Below are positions 15,470-23,702 of a stretch of DNA of 64,000 nt, one piece after another. The notes beneath the pieces were generated by a model. The model was not told the origin of the DNA, ran no database searches, and saw only the letters and a list, made by a program, of their open reading frames with translations. Location of the stretch: the NCBI RefSeq assembly GCF_009193135.1, contig NZ_VUKC01000016.1, positions 1 through 64,000 of the forward strand, given 5' to 3'. The position numbers were made by a program, and so were the translations under genes. How positions within the stretch are numbered: the stretch's first letter is position 1; every line of letters begins with the position of its first letter. The stretch is from Georgenia satyanarayanai. Lineage in GTDB: Bacteria > Actinomycetota > Actinomycetes > Actinomycetales > Actinomycetaceae.

Positions 15470-15871
15470 ATGGCCGACCTCAGCGAAGCACTCATGCACG
15501 CCAGCCGCGCGCTGCGCCGCCGCATGTGGTCCTCGTTGGAGGACTGGGACCTGTCCCCGCACCAGGCTCGCGCGCTGCGCACCGTCTGCGGCCACGACGG
15601 CGCCCGGCTCAGCGAGGTCGCCGCACACCTGCGGATCGCGCCCCGCTCGGCGACGGAGGTCGTCGACTCCCTCGAGGCCCGCGGGCTGGTCGCGCGGCAG
15701 CCGGACCCGGCCGACCGGCGGGCCGTGCTCGTCGTCGCCACCGACGAGGGCCGCGCGGTGCACGAGGCGGCGGACCGGCTCCGCGGCGCAGCGGCCGAGG
15801 ACTTCTTCGGTCGGCTGGACGCCTGCGAGCGCGAGGAGCTCGCCACCCTGCTGCGACGCCTGGTCGACTAG
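15470..15871 (+). CDS. MarR-family transcriptional regulator
   Basis: The 133-residue protein shows the MarR winged helix: LSPHQARALRTVC, LSEVAAHLRIAPRSATEVVDSLEARGLV and the wing DPADRRAVLVVATDEG. MarR proteins are dimeric repressors released by phenolic or hydrophobic ligands, typically controlling an adjacent exporter such as the divergent ABC gene. The ATG at 15470 is preferred over 15443 because TACTGT sits seven bases upstream (leaderless pattern). Its stop overlaps the stop of the convergent gntR in a shared CTAG. Confidence 0.88.
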   Translation: MADLSEALMHASRALRRRMWSSLEDWDLSPHQARALRTVCGHDGARLSEVAAHLRIAPRSATEVVDSLEARGLVARQPDPADRRAVLVVATDEGRAVHEAADRLRGAAAEDFFGRLDACEREELATLLRRLVD

Positions 15872-16239
15872 ACGCCGAGCGCCCGGCGGACGACGGCGAG
15901 CGCCTCCCGCGGGTCGAGCCCGAGCGAGCGGACGGTGTCCGCGTAAGTCGCCGCGGCCTGCTCGGCGGCCGTGTGGTCGTCGTCCGACTCGCCGCGTGCG
16001 ACGGGGTCGGTGACGAAGGTGCCCGCGCGGCCGCGGCCCACGAGGAGGCCGTCCGCCTCGAGCTCGCGGTAGGCCCGCGCGACGGTGTTGGGCGCGATGC
16101 CGAGCTCGTCCGCGAGCGCCCGCACGGTGGGCAGCCGGTCACCAGGGCGCAGCGTGCCGTCGCCGATCTGCGCGGTGACCTGGGCACGCAGCTGGGCGAA
16201 GGGCGGCTCCGGGGACGCGGCGTCGAGGCGCAGCGTCAT
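15868..16239 (-). CDS. GntR-family regulator, short YtrA-like type
   Basis: The 123-residue product has an N-terminal GntR winged helix (PPFAQLRAQVTAQI, RPGDRLPTVRALADELGIAPNTVARAYRELEADGL) followed by only about 45 residues, typical of YtrA-type regulators, which often control ABC transporters. The ATG at 16239 begins MTLRLD; a longer in-frame start at 16296 exists but adds arginine-rich sequence unlike the family. It overlaps marR tail to tail. No ABC genes lie beside it apart from the MarR-linked exporter. Confidence 0.85.
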   Translation of the reverse strand: MTLRLDAASPEPPFAQLRAQVTAQIGDGTLRPGDRLPTVRALADELGIAPNTVARAYRELEADGLLVGRGRAGTFVTDPVARGESDDDHTAAEQAAATYADTVRSLGLDPREALAVVRRALGV

Positions 16240-16374
16240 GCGGCACCCATCCGCGCGGGACGGCCGGGTGCGGTGGCGTCGAGGGGCATGGTGCACAGGC
16301 TAGGGGTCGCCGGCGCCCTGCGCCCACCCCCGGTTCGCCCTCCGCGCCGAGCGTCGGCGCCCTACCCTGCTGCC

Positions 16375-17475
16375 ATGTCGCTGACCTGGGCGCAGGCGCT
16401 GGCCTGGCGCCTGCGCCGACAGCTCCTCGTCCCCGCCGCGGGGAGCGGGACGGTGGACGACGTCGTCGACCGGCTCGGCGCCGTCGTCGCCAAGGACCTC
16501 GGTGCCGCAGAGCTCGCGGTGCGGTTGCGCCTGCAGCGGTCGCAGTCCGGTGACCTCTCCGCGGCCCTGGCCGACGGGCGGCTCGTCAGGACGTACGCCT
16601 TCCGCGGGGCCACCCATCTCATGACCCCCGAGCAGGCCGCCGTCCACCTCGCGCTGCGCACGGCGAGCCGCATGTGGGAGCTGCCGAGCTGGCAGGAGTA
16701 CTACGAGCTCGCGCCGGGGGACTGGCCCGCCCTGCGCGACGCCGTCCGCGAGGCGCTCACCGGTGGCCCGCTCACCCGCGCCGAGCTCGCTGACGCCGTC
16801 GCCGCCACCCCGCGGTTCGCCCACCTCCACGCGTCGATCGCCCGAGGCAACGACACCCTGCTCAAGCCGCTCGCGTGGCAGGGCGTCCTGTGCTTCGGCC
16901 CCGAGCGCGGCAGCCGTGTCACCTTCGCGAGCCTCGAGGCGAACCCCCGCTGGCCCGGACTGCCCGACCTCGAGGACGCCGGGCCGCGTGCGGTGCGTGC
17001 CTACCTGCGCGGCTACGGCCCTGCCGGGCCCGACCGATTGCGGTACTGGCTGGGGGAGGGGCTGGGGGCCGGACGCCGGGTCCGTCGCTGGCTCGACAGC
17101 CTGGATGACGCCGTCACCGTCGACGTCGACGGGGAGCCCGTCGTCGTGCTCGCCGAGGACGTCGACGACCTCACCGCCGCGCGGCCCACCGACGTCGTGC
17201 GGCTCCTGCCGGGCCACGACCAGTGGGTGCTCGGCCCCGGCACTGCCGACGCGCACGTCGTCCCGCCGGCTCACCGCCCCGCCGTCACCGGAGGGGCGAA
17301 CGTGGTCGTCGCCGGCGGCGTCGTCACCGGGACGTGGACGACCAGGGCCGACGACGTCACCGTCACCTGGTCCGGGGACGCAGGCTCGCCGCCCATGCCT
17401 GCGCTCGAGGCCGAGGTCGGCCGCCTCGGTGAGCTGCTCCAGCGGCCGCTGCGCGCGACCGTGCAGGTCAGCTAG
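16375..17475 (+). CDS. Winged-helix DNA-binding domain protein (HTH_42 / YcaQ-AlkX superfamily)
   Basis: The 366-residue protein matches actinobacterial HTH_42 proteins by its opening (LTWAQALAWRLRRQLL), the FRGATHLMTPEQA strand, the LTRAELADAVAATPRFAHL winged-helix segment and the DVVRLLPGHDQWVLGPG block. The superfamily includes DNA glycosylases acting on crosslinks or bulky alkyl adducts, but many actinobacterial members are untested. TACCCT lies six bases before the ATG (leaderless pattern). Its last codons overlap the convergent thioredoxin-like gene by eight bases. Confidence 0.8.
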   Translation: MSLTWAQALAWRLRRQLLVPAAGSGTVDDVVDRLGAVVAKDLGAAELAVRLRLQRSQSGDLSAALADGRLVRTYAFRGATHLMTPEQAAVHLALRTASRMWELPSWQEYYELAPGDWPALRDAVREALTGGPLTRAELADAVAATPRFAHLHASIARGNDTLLKPLAWQGVLCFGPERGSRVTFASLEANPRWPGLPDLEDAGPRAVRAYLRGYGPAGPDRLRYWLGEGLGAGRRVRRWLDSLDDAVTVDVDGEPVVVLAEDVDDLTAARPTDVVRLLPGHDQWVLGPGTADAHVVPPAHRPAVTGGANVVVAGGVVTGTWTTRADDVTVTWSGDAGSPPMPALEAEVGRLGELLQRPLRATVQVS

Positions 17476-17803
17476 AGACGGCCGGCGTCATCCGGTCGAG
17501 CAGCTCACGCACCGCCGCCAGCCGCGGCACCCCCTCGTAGCGGGTGACGACCGTACCCGCGGCGTCGAGGACGACGACGGTGGGTGTCTGCGTGATCTCC
17601 AGCCTGGCGGCGAGCTCGGTGTCGTGCGCGACGTCGACGTCCACGTGCCTGACCCCGGGCGTCGTCTCCGCGACCCGCGCGAGCAGACCCCGCGCCGCCC
17701 GGCACGGTGCGCAGAAGCCCGAGGAGATCTGCAGCAGCGTGGCCCGCTCACCGAGCGGTCCGGTGAGGCCGAGCGCGTCGGCGGTGAGCGGGGAGGAGGT
17801 CAC
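17468..17803 (-). CDS. Thioredoxin-family protein
   Basis: The 111-residue protein has a thioredoxin core with active site FCAPC in place of WCGPC, the HVDVDVAHDTELAARLEI strand-helix, and the cis-proline in TQTPTVVVLD. A CxxC thiol-disulfide role in the cytoplasm is expected; there is no signal peptide. GTG start at 17803. The CAPC site suggests a thioredoxin-like reductant of changed redox potential. It is convergent with the HTH_42 gene and divergent from the lipoprotein. Confidence 0.85.
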   Translation of the reverse strand: MTSSPLTADALGLTGPLGERATLLQISSGFCAPCRAARGLLARVAETTPGVRHVDVDVAHDTELAARLEITQTPTVVVLDAAGTVVTRYEGVPRLAAVRELLDRMTPAVSS

Positions 17804-17893
17804 CGCCCGAGTCTACGGAGCCGCCGCCCGCCCCGCGCCGTGGCCGACCGCCCCACGTAGGGTGGTCGGGCACCCGACCCTGGAGGCTCCCAC

Positions 17894-19585
17894 GTGACCC
17901 GCCGTCCCACCCGCGCCGCGGCCCTCGCCGCGACCGTGTGCCTTCTCCTCGCCGCCTGCTCCGGTGAGGACGGCCCCGACGACGCCGAGACCCCCACCGC
18001 CGAGGAGAGCCCCGAGCGCGGCTCGGTCCAGCAGCCCGACGGCACCGCGGTCGTCCTCACCGGCGCCGACGGTGAGCTCGCCCTCGCCGCGAGCCGTACC
18101 TTCTTCGCGCAGGCGCCCGTGGCCGTCCTTGCCGACGACGCCGAGCCCGCCACCCACCTGCGCGCGAGCAGCGTCAGCCTCGCCCTCGGCGCACCCGTCC
18201 TTCTCGACGACGGCGGCGCCGCCCTCGCCGAGGAGCTCGGCCGCCTGGGCACGGGCTGGGTCGTCACGGTCGGTGACGCCGCCGTGCCGGAGGAGGCGGG
18301 GGACGTCGTCGCCGTGCCCGCCCCGGCCGACGACGCCGCGCTCGCCGAGGGTCTGGGCCTGCCTGCCGGGGAGGCCGTGGAGGTGGCCGACGGCGAGGAG
18401 GTGTCCGCCGTCGTCGGGCTCGAGCGCGGAGCGATCACGCCGCTCGCCCCGGCCGCCGACGGGGCGAGCGACGACCCGACCGGCAGCGGCACGGACGAGG
18501 CGACGACGGAGCCCGCCGACGACGCCACGCTGCCCGCCACCGAGCTGCCCGAACCCGTGACCGGGACCCTCGCGCTGACGACGGGCGCGCCGGAGGAGCT
18601 CCTGGCCACCGCGACGGCGCGCGCTGCCGGCGCGGACGTCGTCGTCGTCCCCGGCGGGGACCCGCGGGCCACGAGCGAGTCGGTGACGGCGGTGAGCGAG
18701 GCGGGCGCCGAGCACGTCGTCGGCCTCGGTGACGCCTTCGGGGACGAGGAGACCCTCGGCTGGCGCGCCGCGACGGCGGCGAGCGGCGTCGAGCTTCCCG
18801 GCGGCGGCCAGCTCGTGTTCCCCGGCAAGCGGTACGTCGCGCTGTACGGCAGCCCGGTGACGCCCGCGCTCGGGGTGCTCGGCGAGCAGGGCACCGAGGC
18901 GACGATCGCCCGCGCGCAGGAGCACGCCCAGCCCTACGAGGACCTCGTCGACGACACCGTCGTCCCGGCGCTCGAGATCATCGCGACCGTCGCCTCCTCC
19001 AGTGCGGGCGCCGACGGGAACTACTCCAACGAGTGGCCCGCCGACGACCTGCGTCCGCTGGTCGAGGCGGCGGGGGAGGCCGGCCAGTACGTCGTCCTCG
19101 ACCTCCAGCCCGGCCGCTCGTCCTTCCTCGAGCAGGCCCAGCTCTACGCCGATCTCCTCGAGCTGCCCCACGTGGGCCTCGCGCTGGACCCCGAGTGGAA
19201 CCTCGGGCCCGACGAGCAGCACATGGTGCGCATCGGCTCGGTGACCGCGGAGGAGGTCAACGAGGTCGTCGACTGGCTCGCCGACTTCACCCGGGAGCGG
19301 GACCTGCCGCAGAAGATGCTCGTCCTCCACCAGTTCCAGGTGCGGATGATCCAGACCGTGCCCGAGGTGGACCTCTCGCGCAGCGAGCTCGCCGTCCTCG
19401 TCCACGCCGACGGCCAGGGCGGGCAGGGCGCCAAGCAGGACACGTGGCGCACGCTCCACGAGCACGGCCCGGACATCGAGTGGTGGGGGTGGAAGAACTT
19501 CTACGACGAGGACTTCCCGATGCTCACCCCGGAGCAGACCATCTCCCAGGTCGACCCCGTGCCGCACTTCATCACCTACCAGTGA
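17894..19585 (+). CDS. Secreted lipoprotein with CWB2-like N-terminal region and conserved C-terminal domain
   Basis: The 563-residue protein starts with a lipobox signal peptide (LLLAACSG, lipid-attached Cys near residue 22) behind GTG 17894 and a GGAGG sequence. Residues about 45-135 and 225-300 have the pattern of cell-wall-binding repeat 2 (LTGADGELALAASRTFF; GAPVLLDDGG; VVTVGDAAVP), separated by an acidic linker. The C-terminal 260 residues carry strongly patterned blocks such as YVVLDLQPGRSSFLEQA and GLALDPEWNL, seen in uncharacterised actinobacterial proteins. The latter resembles a TIM-barrel hydrolase surface, but no activity is known. Confidence 0.7.
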   Translation: MTRRPTRAAALAATVCLLLAACSGEDGPDDAETPTAEESPERGSVQQPDGTAVVLTGADGELALAASRTFFAQAPVAVLADDAEPATHLRASSVSLALGAPVLLDDGGAALAEELGRLGTGWVVTVGDAAVPEEAGDVVAVPAPADDAALAEGLGLPAGEAVEVADGEEVSAVVGLERGAITPLAPAADGASDDPTGSGTDEATTEPADDATLPATELPEPVTGTLALTTGAPEELLATATARAAGADVVVVPGGDPRATSESVTAVSEAGAEHVVGLGDAFGDEETLGWRAATAASGVELPGGGQLVFPGKRYVALYGSPVTPALGVLGEQGTEATIARAQEHAQPYEDLVDDTVVPALEIIATVASSSAGADGNYSNEWPADDLRPLVEAAGEAGQYVVLDLQPGRSSFLEQAQLYADLLELPHVGLALDPEWNLGPDEQHMVRIGSVTAEEVNEVVDWLADFTRERDLPQKMLVLHQFQVRMIQTVPEVDLSRSELAVLVHADGQGGQGAKQDTWRTLHEHGPDIEWWGWKNFYDEDFPMLTPEQTISQVDPVPHFITYQ

Positions 19586-19601
19586 GCGGTCCCCGAGGAC
19601 C

Positions 19602-20354
19602 TCAGGCGGTGAGCCAGATGACAGCCCCTAGGAGCACGTAGGCGGCCGGGACGAGGTAGGAGAGGACGAGCGGCGCCCAGTGCGGCACCGTGCGCGCCGA
19701 TGACTCCGGTGACGCGGGGGCCAGCGGGGAGGGGATGCGCGAGTCGTCGACCGCGCGGGAGAGTCCGCGGTGCTTGGGCACCGCGATGACCAGCACGACG
19801 ACGAACAGCCCGACGGTGACGGCGGCGGGCGGCAGCGTGAGCAGCGCCGGGAGGTCGAGCCGGTCACCGACCGCCGACCCGATCGCGGCGAGCGTCGCCA
19901 GCCCGAGCACCGGGACGCCGACGCTCCACGGCCGGCGCACGAGCGGGCCCAGGAGGACGGGCAGGGCGAGCAGGACGAGGACGAACACGGCCAGCGCCCC
20001 GAGCTGGACGGCGTTGAAGGACAGCTCCTCGCCCCGTGCCCAGGGGCCCACCGCCGCCGTGCCCACGAGCAACGCCAGCGCCTGGCCTGCAGAGGTCACC
20101 GCGGTCATGCACGACTCCGTGTCGCGCTGCGGTGGGCCGCTCTCGAGCTGCCGCGCGTACTGGGTCGCGTCGCCGAACGCCTCCGCCGGGCTCTCCCCGG
20201 TCTCCGCGCAGTGTGCCTCGACCTCGCCGAGGCGGTCCCCGATCATCGGGCCCGGGACGTCGCGCAGCCGCAGCTCGAGGACGAGGTCGTCGCACCACTG
20301 CTGGTGCTCCTTGACGAAGGGCCGGTGCCAGACCTCGTTCGTTGTGCTCTCCAT
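19602..20354 (-). CDS. PadR-associated HAAS-type membrane protein
   Basis: The 250-residue product has an N-terminal helical domain (ELRLRDVPGPMIGDRLGEVEAHCAETG) typical of HAAS/DUF1700-like proteins that are co-transcribed with padR, followed by about five membrane segments. ATG 20354 follows GGAGAGACC. It begins 17 bases after the padR stop and is certainly in the same operon. Such pairs are thought to sense envelope or membrane states, but the signal is unknown. Convergent with the lipoprotein gene. Confidence 0.75.
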   Translation of the reverse strand: MESTTNEVWHRPFVKEHQQWCDDLVLELRLRDVPGPMIGDRLGEVEAHCAETGESPAEAFGDATQYARQLESGPPQRDTESCMTAVTSAGQALALLVGTAAVGPWARGEELSFNAVQLGALAVFVLVLLALPVLLGPLVRRPWSVGVPVLGLATLAAIGSAVGDRLDLPALLTLPPAAVTVGLFVVVLVIAVPKHRGLSRAVDDSRIPSPLAPASPESSARTVPHWAPLVLSYLVPAAYVLLGAVIWLTA

Positions 20355-20371
20355 GGTCTCTCCTTGATGTG

Positions 20372-20719
20372 TCACCGGCTCGCGGCCGGGGTGGGGGACA
20401 GGTGGGACCCGACCGTGGCGGCGAAGACGCGCCACTGGCTCGTGCCCTGCTCCAGGGCCTCGCGCCCTGCGTCGGTGAGGGCGAAGTACTTCCGGCCCGG
20501 GCCGCCCTCGCCGGCTCGCCACTCGACGGTGACGAGCGCGCTCTTCTCGAGCCGGCCGAGCAGGGGGTAGAGCGTGCCGCCCTTGATGTCGCCGAAGCCG
20601 GCCTCCGCCAGCTCGGCGGCGATGGCGTAGCCGTAGGTGGGGCCGCCGGTCATGGTGCGGAGCACGCAGAGCTCGAGGACTCCGCGGAGCCACTCGCTGC
20701 GGTAAGGGGTCGCGCTCAT
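20372..20719 (-). CDS. PadR-family transcriptional regulator
   Basis: The 115-residue protein has the PadR winged helix: GVLELCVLRTMTGGPTYGY, GFGDIKGGTLYPLLGRLEK and EWRAGEGGPGRKYFALT. These small regulators repress their own operon, here with the membrane partner gene. ATG 20719; a TGAC-N8-GTCA inverted repeat lies 12 bases upstream. Confidence 0.9.
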   Translation of the reverse strand: MSATPYRSEWLRGVLELCVLRTMTGGPTYGYAIAAELAEAGFGDIKGGTLYPLLGRLEKSALVTVEWRAGEGGPGRKYFALTDAGREALEQGTSQWRVFAATVGSHLSPTPAASR

Positions 20720-20730
20720 GGAGTAGATAG

Positions 20731-20746
20731 TGACACTAACTAGTCA
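20731..20746. promoter_or_regulatory. Candidate PadR operator TGAC-N8-GTCA
   Basis: A 4-bp inverted repeat with an 8-bp spacer has the same geometry as the well-known PadR box ATGT-N8-ACAT and sits in an AT-rich stretch directly before padR. Confidence 0.4.
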
Positions 20747-20830
20747 GATTGTCTAGGGAGACAGCCTGAGTACGTGTCGAGGAGGGCGCGCCGCGCGCTC
20801 GGGACCGGCGCGCGGAGCCTCCGGCCGCGC

Positions 20831-21862
20831 TCAGCGCAGCGGCGTGTGCGCGGGGTCGACCCGCTCGTCCTCGCGGACCGGCCCCGGAGCGGTGCCGTCG
20901 CCGAAGGGACGCCCGCCGAGCTCCTCGCGGCCGTGCGGGGTGGTCCAGCCGCCGAGGTCCGGGCCGACGGGCACGATCTGGGTCGGGTTGAGGTCGGTGT
21001 GGACGACGTAGTAGTGCTGCTTGATCTGCTCGAAGTCGATCGTGTCCCCGAAGCCGGGGGTCTGGAAGAGGTCGCGGGCGTAGCCCCACAGCGCCGGCAT
21101 CTCGCTCAGCTTGGTGCGGTTGCACTTGAAGTGCCCGTGGTAGACCGGGTCGAAGCGCACGAGCGTGGTGAACAGGCGCACGTCGGCCTCGGTGATCGTG
21201 TCGCCGACGAGGTAGCGCTGGCCGGTGAGCCGCTCCTCGAGCCAGTCCAGGGCGGTCCACAGCCGGTCGTACGCCTTCTCGTAGGCCTCCTGGGAGCCGG
21301 CGAAGCCGCAGCGGTACACCCCGTTGTTGACCTCGGTGAAGACGCGCTTGTTGACGGCGTCGATCTCCTCGCGCAGGTGCTCCGGGTAGAGGTCAGGGGC
21401 ACCGTCGCGGTGGTGCTCGCGCCACTCCGCGGACAGGTCGAGGGTGATCTGGGCGTAGTCGTTGGTCACCACCTGCCCGGTGGGCACGTCGACGATCGCC
21501 GGGACGGTGATCCCGCGCGGGTAGTCGGGGAAGCGCGCGAAGTACGCCTCCTGGAGACGCTCGATGCCGAGCACCGGGTCACGACCACCGGGGTCGAGGT
21601 CGAAGGTCCACGAGCGGGCGTCGTGCGTGGGCCCGGGCAGGCCGAGGGAGATCGCGTCCTCCAGGCCGAGCAGGCGGCGCACGATGATGGTCCGGTTCGC
21701 CCACGGGCAGGCGCGTGCGGCGACGAGCCGGTAGCGACCGGCCTGCACCGGGTAGCCCTCCGCGCCGTCGCGGGTGATACGCGTGGTGATGTAGTTCGTG
21801 TCGCGGGTGAACTCCTGCCCGGAGGTCACGTAGCTGCCGGCGGTCGAGTGCGCGTCGTCCAT
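20831..21862 (-). CDS. Glutathionyl-hydroquinone reductase-like (YqjG/ECM4 family) thiol transferase
   Basis: The 343-residue protein shows the family active site in AARACPWANRTIIV (catalytic Cys), then SWTFDLDPGGRDPVLG, VPAIVDVPTGQVVTNDYAQI and the C-terminal helical GST domain (YLVGDTITEADVRLFTTLVRFD; YHGHFKCNR). In proteobacteria these enzymes reduce glutathionyl-hydroquinones. Actinobacteria usually use mycothiol, so the physiological thiol may differ. ATG 21862; it is separated from the amidohydrolase by a hairpin. Confidence 0.88.
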   Translation of the reverse strand: MDDAHSTAGSYVTSGQEFTRDTNYITTRITRDGAEGYPVQAGRYRLVAARACPWANRTIIVRRLLGLEDAISLGLPGPTHDARSWTFDLDPGGRDPVLGIERLQEAYFARFPDYPRGITVPAIVDVPTGQVVTNDYAQITLDLSAEWREHHRDGAPDLYPEHLREEIDAVNKRVFTEVNNGVYRCGFAGSQEAYEKAYDRLWTALDWLEERLTGQRYLVGDTITEADVRLFTTLVRFDPVYHGHFKCNRTKLSEMPALWGYARDLFQTPGFGDTIDFEQIKQHYYVVHTDLNPTQIVPVGPDLGGWTTPHGREELGGRPFGDGTAPGPVREDERVDPAHTPLR

Positions 21863-21888
21863 GCCCACGACCGTATCCCCGTCCGCGT

Positions 21889-21955
21889 TGCGTCGCCCTT
21901 CCCGATCGGGCGTCGCCCTTTCCGTCACCCCGGGGCGAGTGGAAGGGACGACGCA
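21889..21955. terminator. Hairpin between amidohydrolase and thiol transferase genes
   Basis: TGCGTCGCCCTTCC (21889-21902) pairs with GGAAGGGACGACGCA (21941-21955), with one bulged base. GCGTCGCCCTT also occurs a second time inside the loop. Position downstream of the leftward amidohydrolase gene suggests a terminator. Confidence 0.5.
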
Positions 21956-21980
21956 TCGTCGCGGCGGGCCGCCGGCGTCC

Positions 21981-23210
21981 TCAGAAGCGCTCGCTGCGCT
22001 CGTGGACCCCGAGCTCGGCGGAGTACACCTCGGTGCCGGTGATGAGCACGCGCTGGACGCGGGAGAAGACGTCGAGCGGGTCGCCGGACCAGACGACGAC
22101 GTCGCCGTCCAGGCCCGGGCGCAGCGCCCCCACGCGGTCCTCCAGCCCGAGGATCTCGGCCGGGTTGATCGTCAGCGCGCGCAGCGCGACCTCCCGGTCC
22201 AGCCCCTCCTTGACCGCGAGCGAGGCCTGGTGGACGAGGAAGTTGATCGGGACGACCGGGTGGTCGGTGGTGATGGCGACCTTGACCCCGGCCTCGGCGA
22301 GCCGCGCGAGGTTGGCGATGTCGCGGTCGCGCAGCTCGACCTTCGAGCGGCTGGTGAACATCGGTCCGAAGATCACCGGGACGCCCTTCTCGGCGAGGAC
22401 GTCCGCCACGCGGGCGCCGTCGGTGCCGTGGTTGACGACGAGCCGATAGCCGAACTCCTCGGCGAGCCGGATCGCGGTGGCGATGTCGTCGTGGCGGTGG
22501 GTGTGCTGGTCCCAGATCAGCTCACCGTCGAGCACCGCCGCTAGCGTCTCGAGCGTGAGGTCCCGCTCGACCGGCTTGCCCTCGGCCAGTGCGTGGTCAC
22601 GCTTGGCGGCGTAGTTCTGAGCGGCGACGAAGGCGTCGCGGATGACCTTGGCCACGCCCAGGCGCGTGGAGGGCAGCGCCTTCTTGTCGCCGTACACCCG
22701 CTTGGGGTTCTCCCCGAGCGCCGACTTGACCGAGACGCGCTCGCGGATGACCTGCTCGTCGACGGTGCGTCCGCCCCACGTCTTGATGGCGACCGTCTGG
22801 CCGCCGATCGGGTTGCCCGAGCCGGGCTTGACGACGGCGGAGGTCACCCCGCCGATGAGGCTGTCCCGGAACCCTTCCTCCTCGATGTTGATCGCGTCGA
22901 GCGCGCGCAGCCCAGCTCCGACGGGGTCGGTCATCTCGTTGACGTCCGCGCCGGCCCAGCCCTCACCCTCCTCGCTCACGCCCATGTGGGCGTGCGACTC
23001 GACGAAACCGGGGAGCACCCACGAGCCGCTCGCGTCGACGACGCGCACACCACCGGGAATCTCGACGTCGGCACCGACGGCCGCGATGACGCCGTCGAGC
23101 ACGAGGACGGTCCCGTTTTCGATCGGGACGCCGTCCACGGGGACGACGTAGCCACCGGTGACGGCGACGGAGTCGGTGCGGGTGCGGCGGGGAGCGGGTG
23201 TGGATGTCAT
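21981..23210 (-). CDS. Amidohydrolase (imidazolonepropionase-like metal-dependent hydrolase)
   Basis: The 409-residue protein has the amidohydrolase-superfamily layout: an N-terminal beta sandwich ending DASGSWVLPGFVESHAHMG with the HxH metal motif, a KPGSGNPIGGQT segment, histidines in WDQHTHRHDD and VVNHGTDG, and the late TTDHPVVP aspartate. The C-terminal NPAEILGLEDRVGALRPGLDGDVVVW completes the barrel edge. Substrate unknown. ATG 23210. It is divergent from a small membrane protein gene. Confidence 0.85.
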   Translation of the reverse strand: MTSTPAPRRTRTDSVAVTGGYVVPVDGVPIENGTVLVLDGVIAAVGADVEIPGGVRVVDASGSWVLPGFVESHAHMGVSEEGEGWAGADVNEMTDPVGAGLRALDAINIEEEGFRDSLIGGVTSAVVKPGSGNPIGGQTVAIKTWGGRTVDEQVIRERVSVKSALGENPKRVYGDKKALPSTRLGVAKVIRDAFVAAQNYAAKRDHALAEGKPVERDLTLETLAAVLDGELIWDQHTHRHDDIATAIRLAEEFGYRLVVNHGTDGARVADVLAEKGVPVIFGPMFTSRSKVELRDRDIANLARLAEAGVKVAITTDHPVVPINFLVHQASLAVKEGLDREVALRALTINPAEILGLEDRVGALRPGLDGDVVVWSGDPLDVFSRVQRVLITGTEVYSAELGVHERSERF

Positions 23211-23275
23211 CCCTCAGTGGTATCACTGGAGCGAACGTCCATCCACGGCGGCTCAGCCGCAGGCGAGGAGGCACC

Positions 23276-23629
23276 ATGCGGGCCAGTGATCGTGGTGCGC
23301 CGAGCAGCGAGGACACCGCGGGCAGCGCGGGGGTGAAAGCCTCGGGCCGAGGCGGCCGGCTCGGATGGATCGGGCTCGCGGTCGCCGCCGTCCTGGCTGC
23401 CTGGCAGGTGGTCTACGCGATCGCCGAGCCGGCGTCGACCAACCCTGAGGTCCTCACCTCGGTCTGGCTGCTCCTCACCCTCGTGCTCGCCGTCGGCGCC
23501 GTGGTCCTCGGCATCGTCGCCCTCGGACAGCGTGCGGTGCCGCGCTGGCCGGCGACGGCGGCGCTCGCCGTCGGCGTCTACGCCTTCGTCGTCAGCGTGG
23601 CTTCCTGGATCGGTGGCCTCATGGGCTGA
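23276..23629 (+). CDS. Small three-helix membrane protein
   Basis: The 117-residue product starts at ATG 23276 behind GAGGAGG. It has a polar N-terminus and three hydrophobic segments (about 34-53, 65-86, 95-115). It has the size of DUF4190-like proteins but no diagnostic motif. Function unknown. It precedes the mrp operon by 73 bases that include a weak GC-rich hairpin. Confidence 0.65.
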   Translation: MRASDRGAPSSEDTAGSAGVKASGRGGRLGWIGLAVAAVLAAWQVVYAIAEPASTNPEVLTSVWLLLTLVLAVGAVVLGIVALGQRAVPRWPATAALAVGVYAFVVSVASWIGGLMG

Positions 23630-23702
23630 CCGCGCTGTGAGCCCCCTCACCGCAGGCGGGGCCGATGGGCACGGGGTCGCCCCTTCGTGAAAGACTCGCA
23701 AG

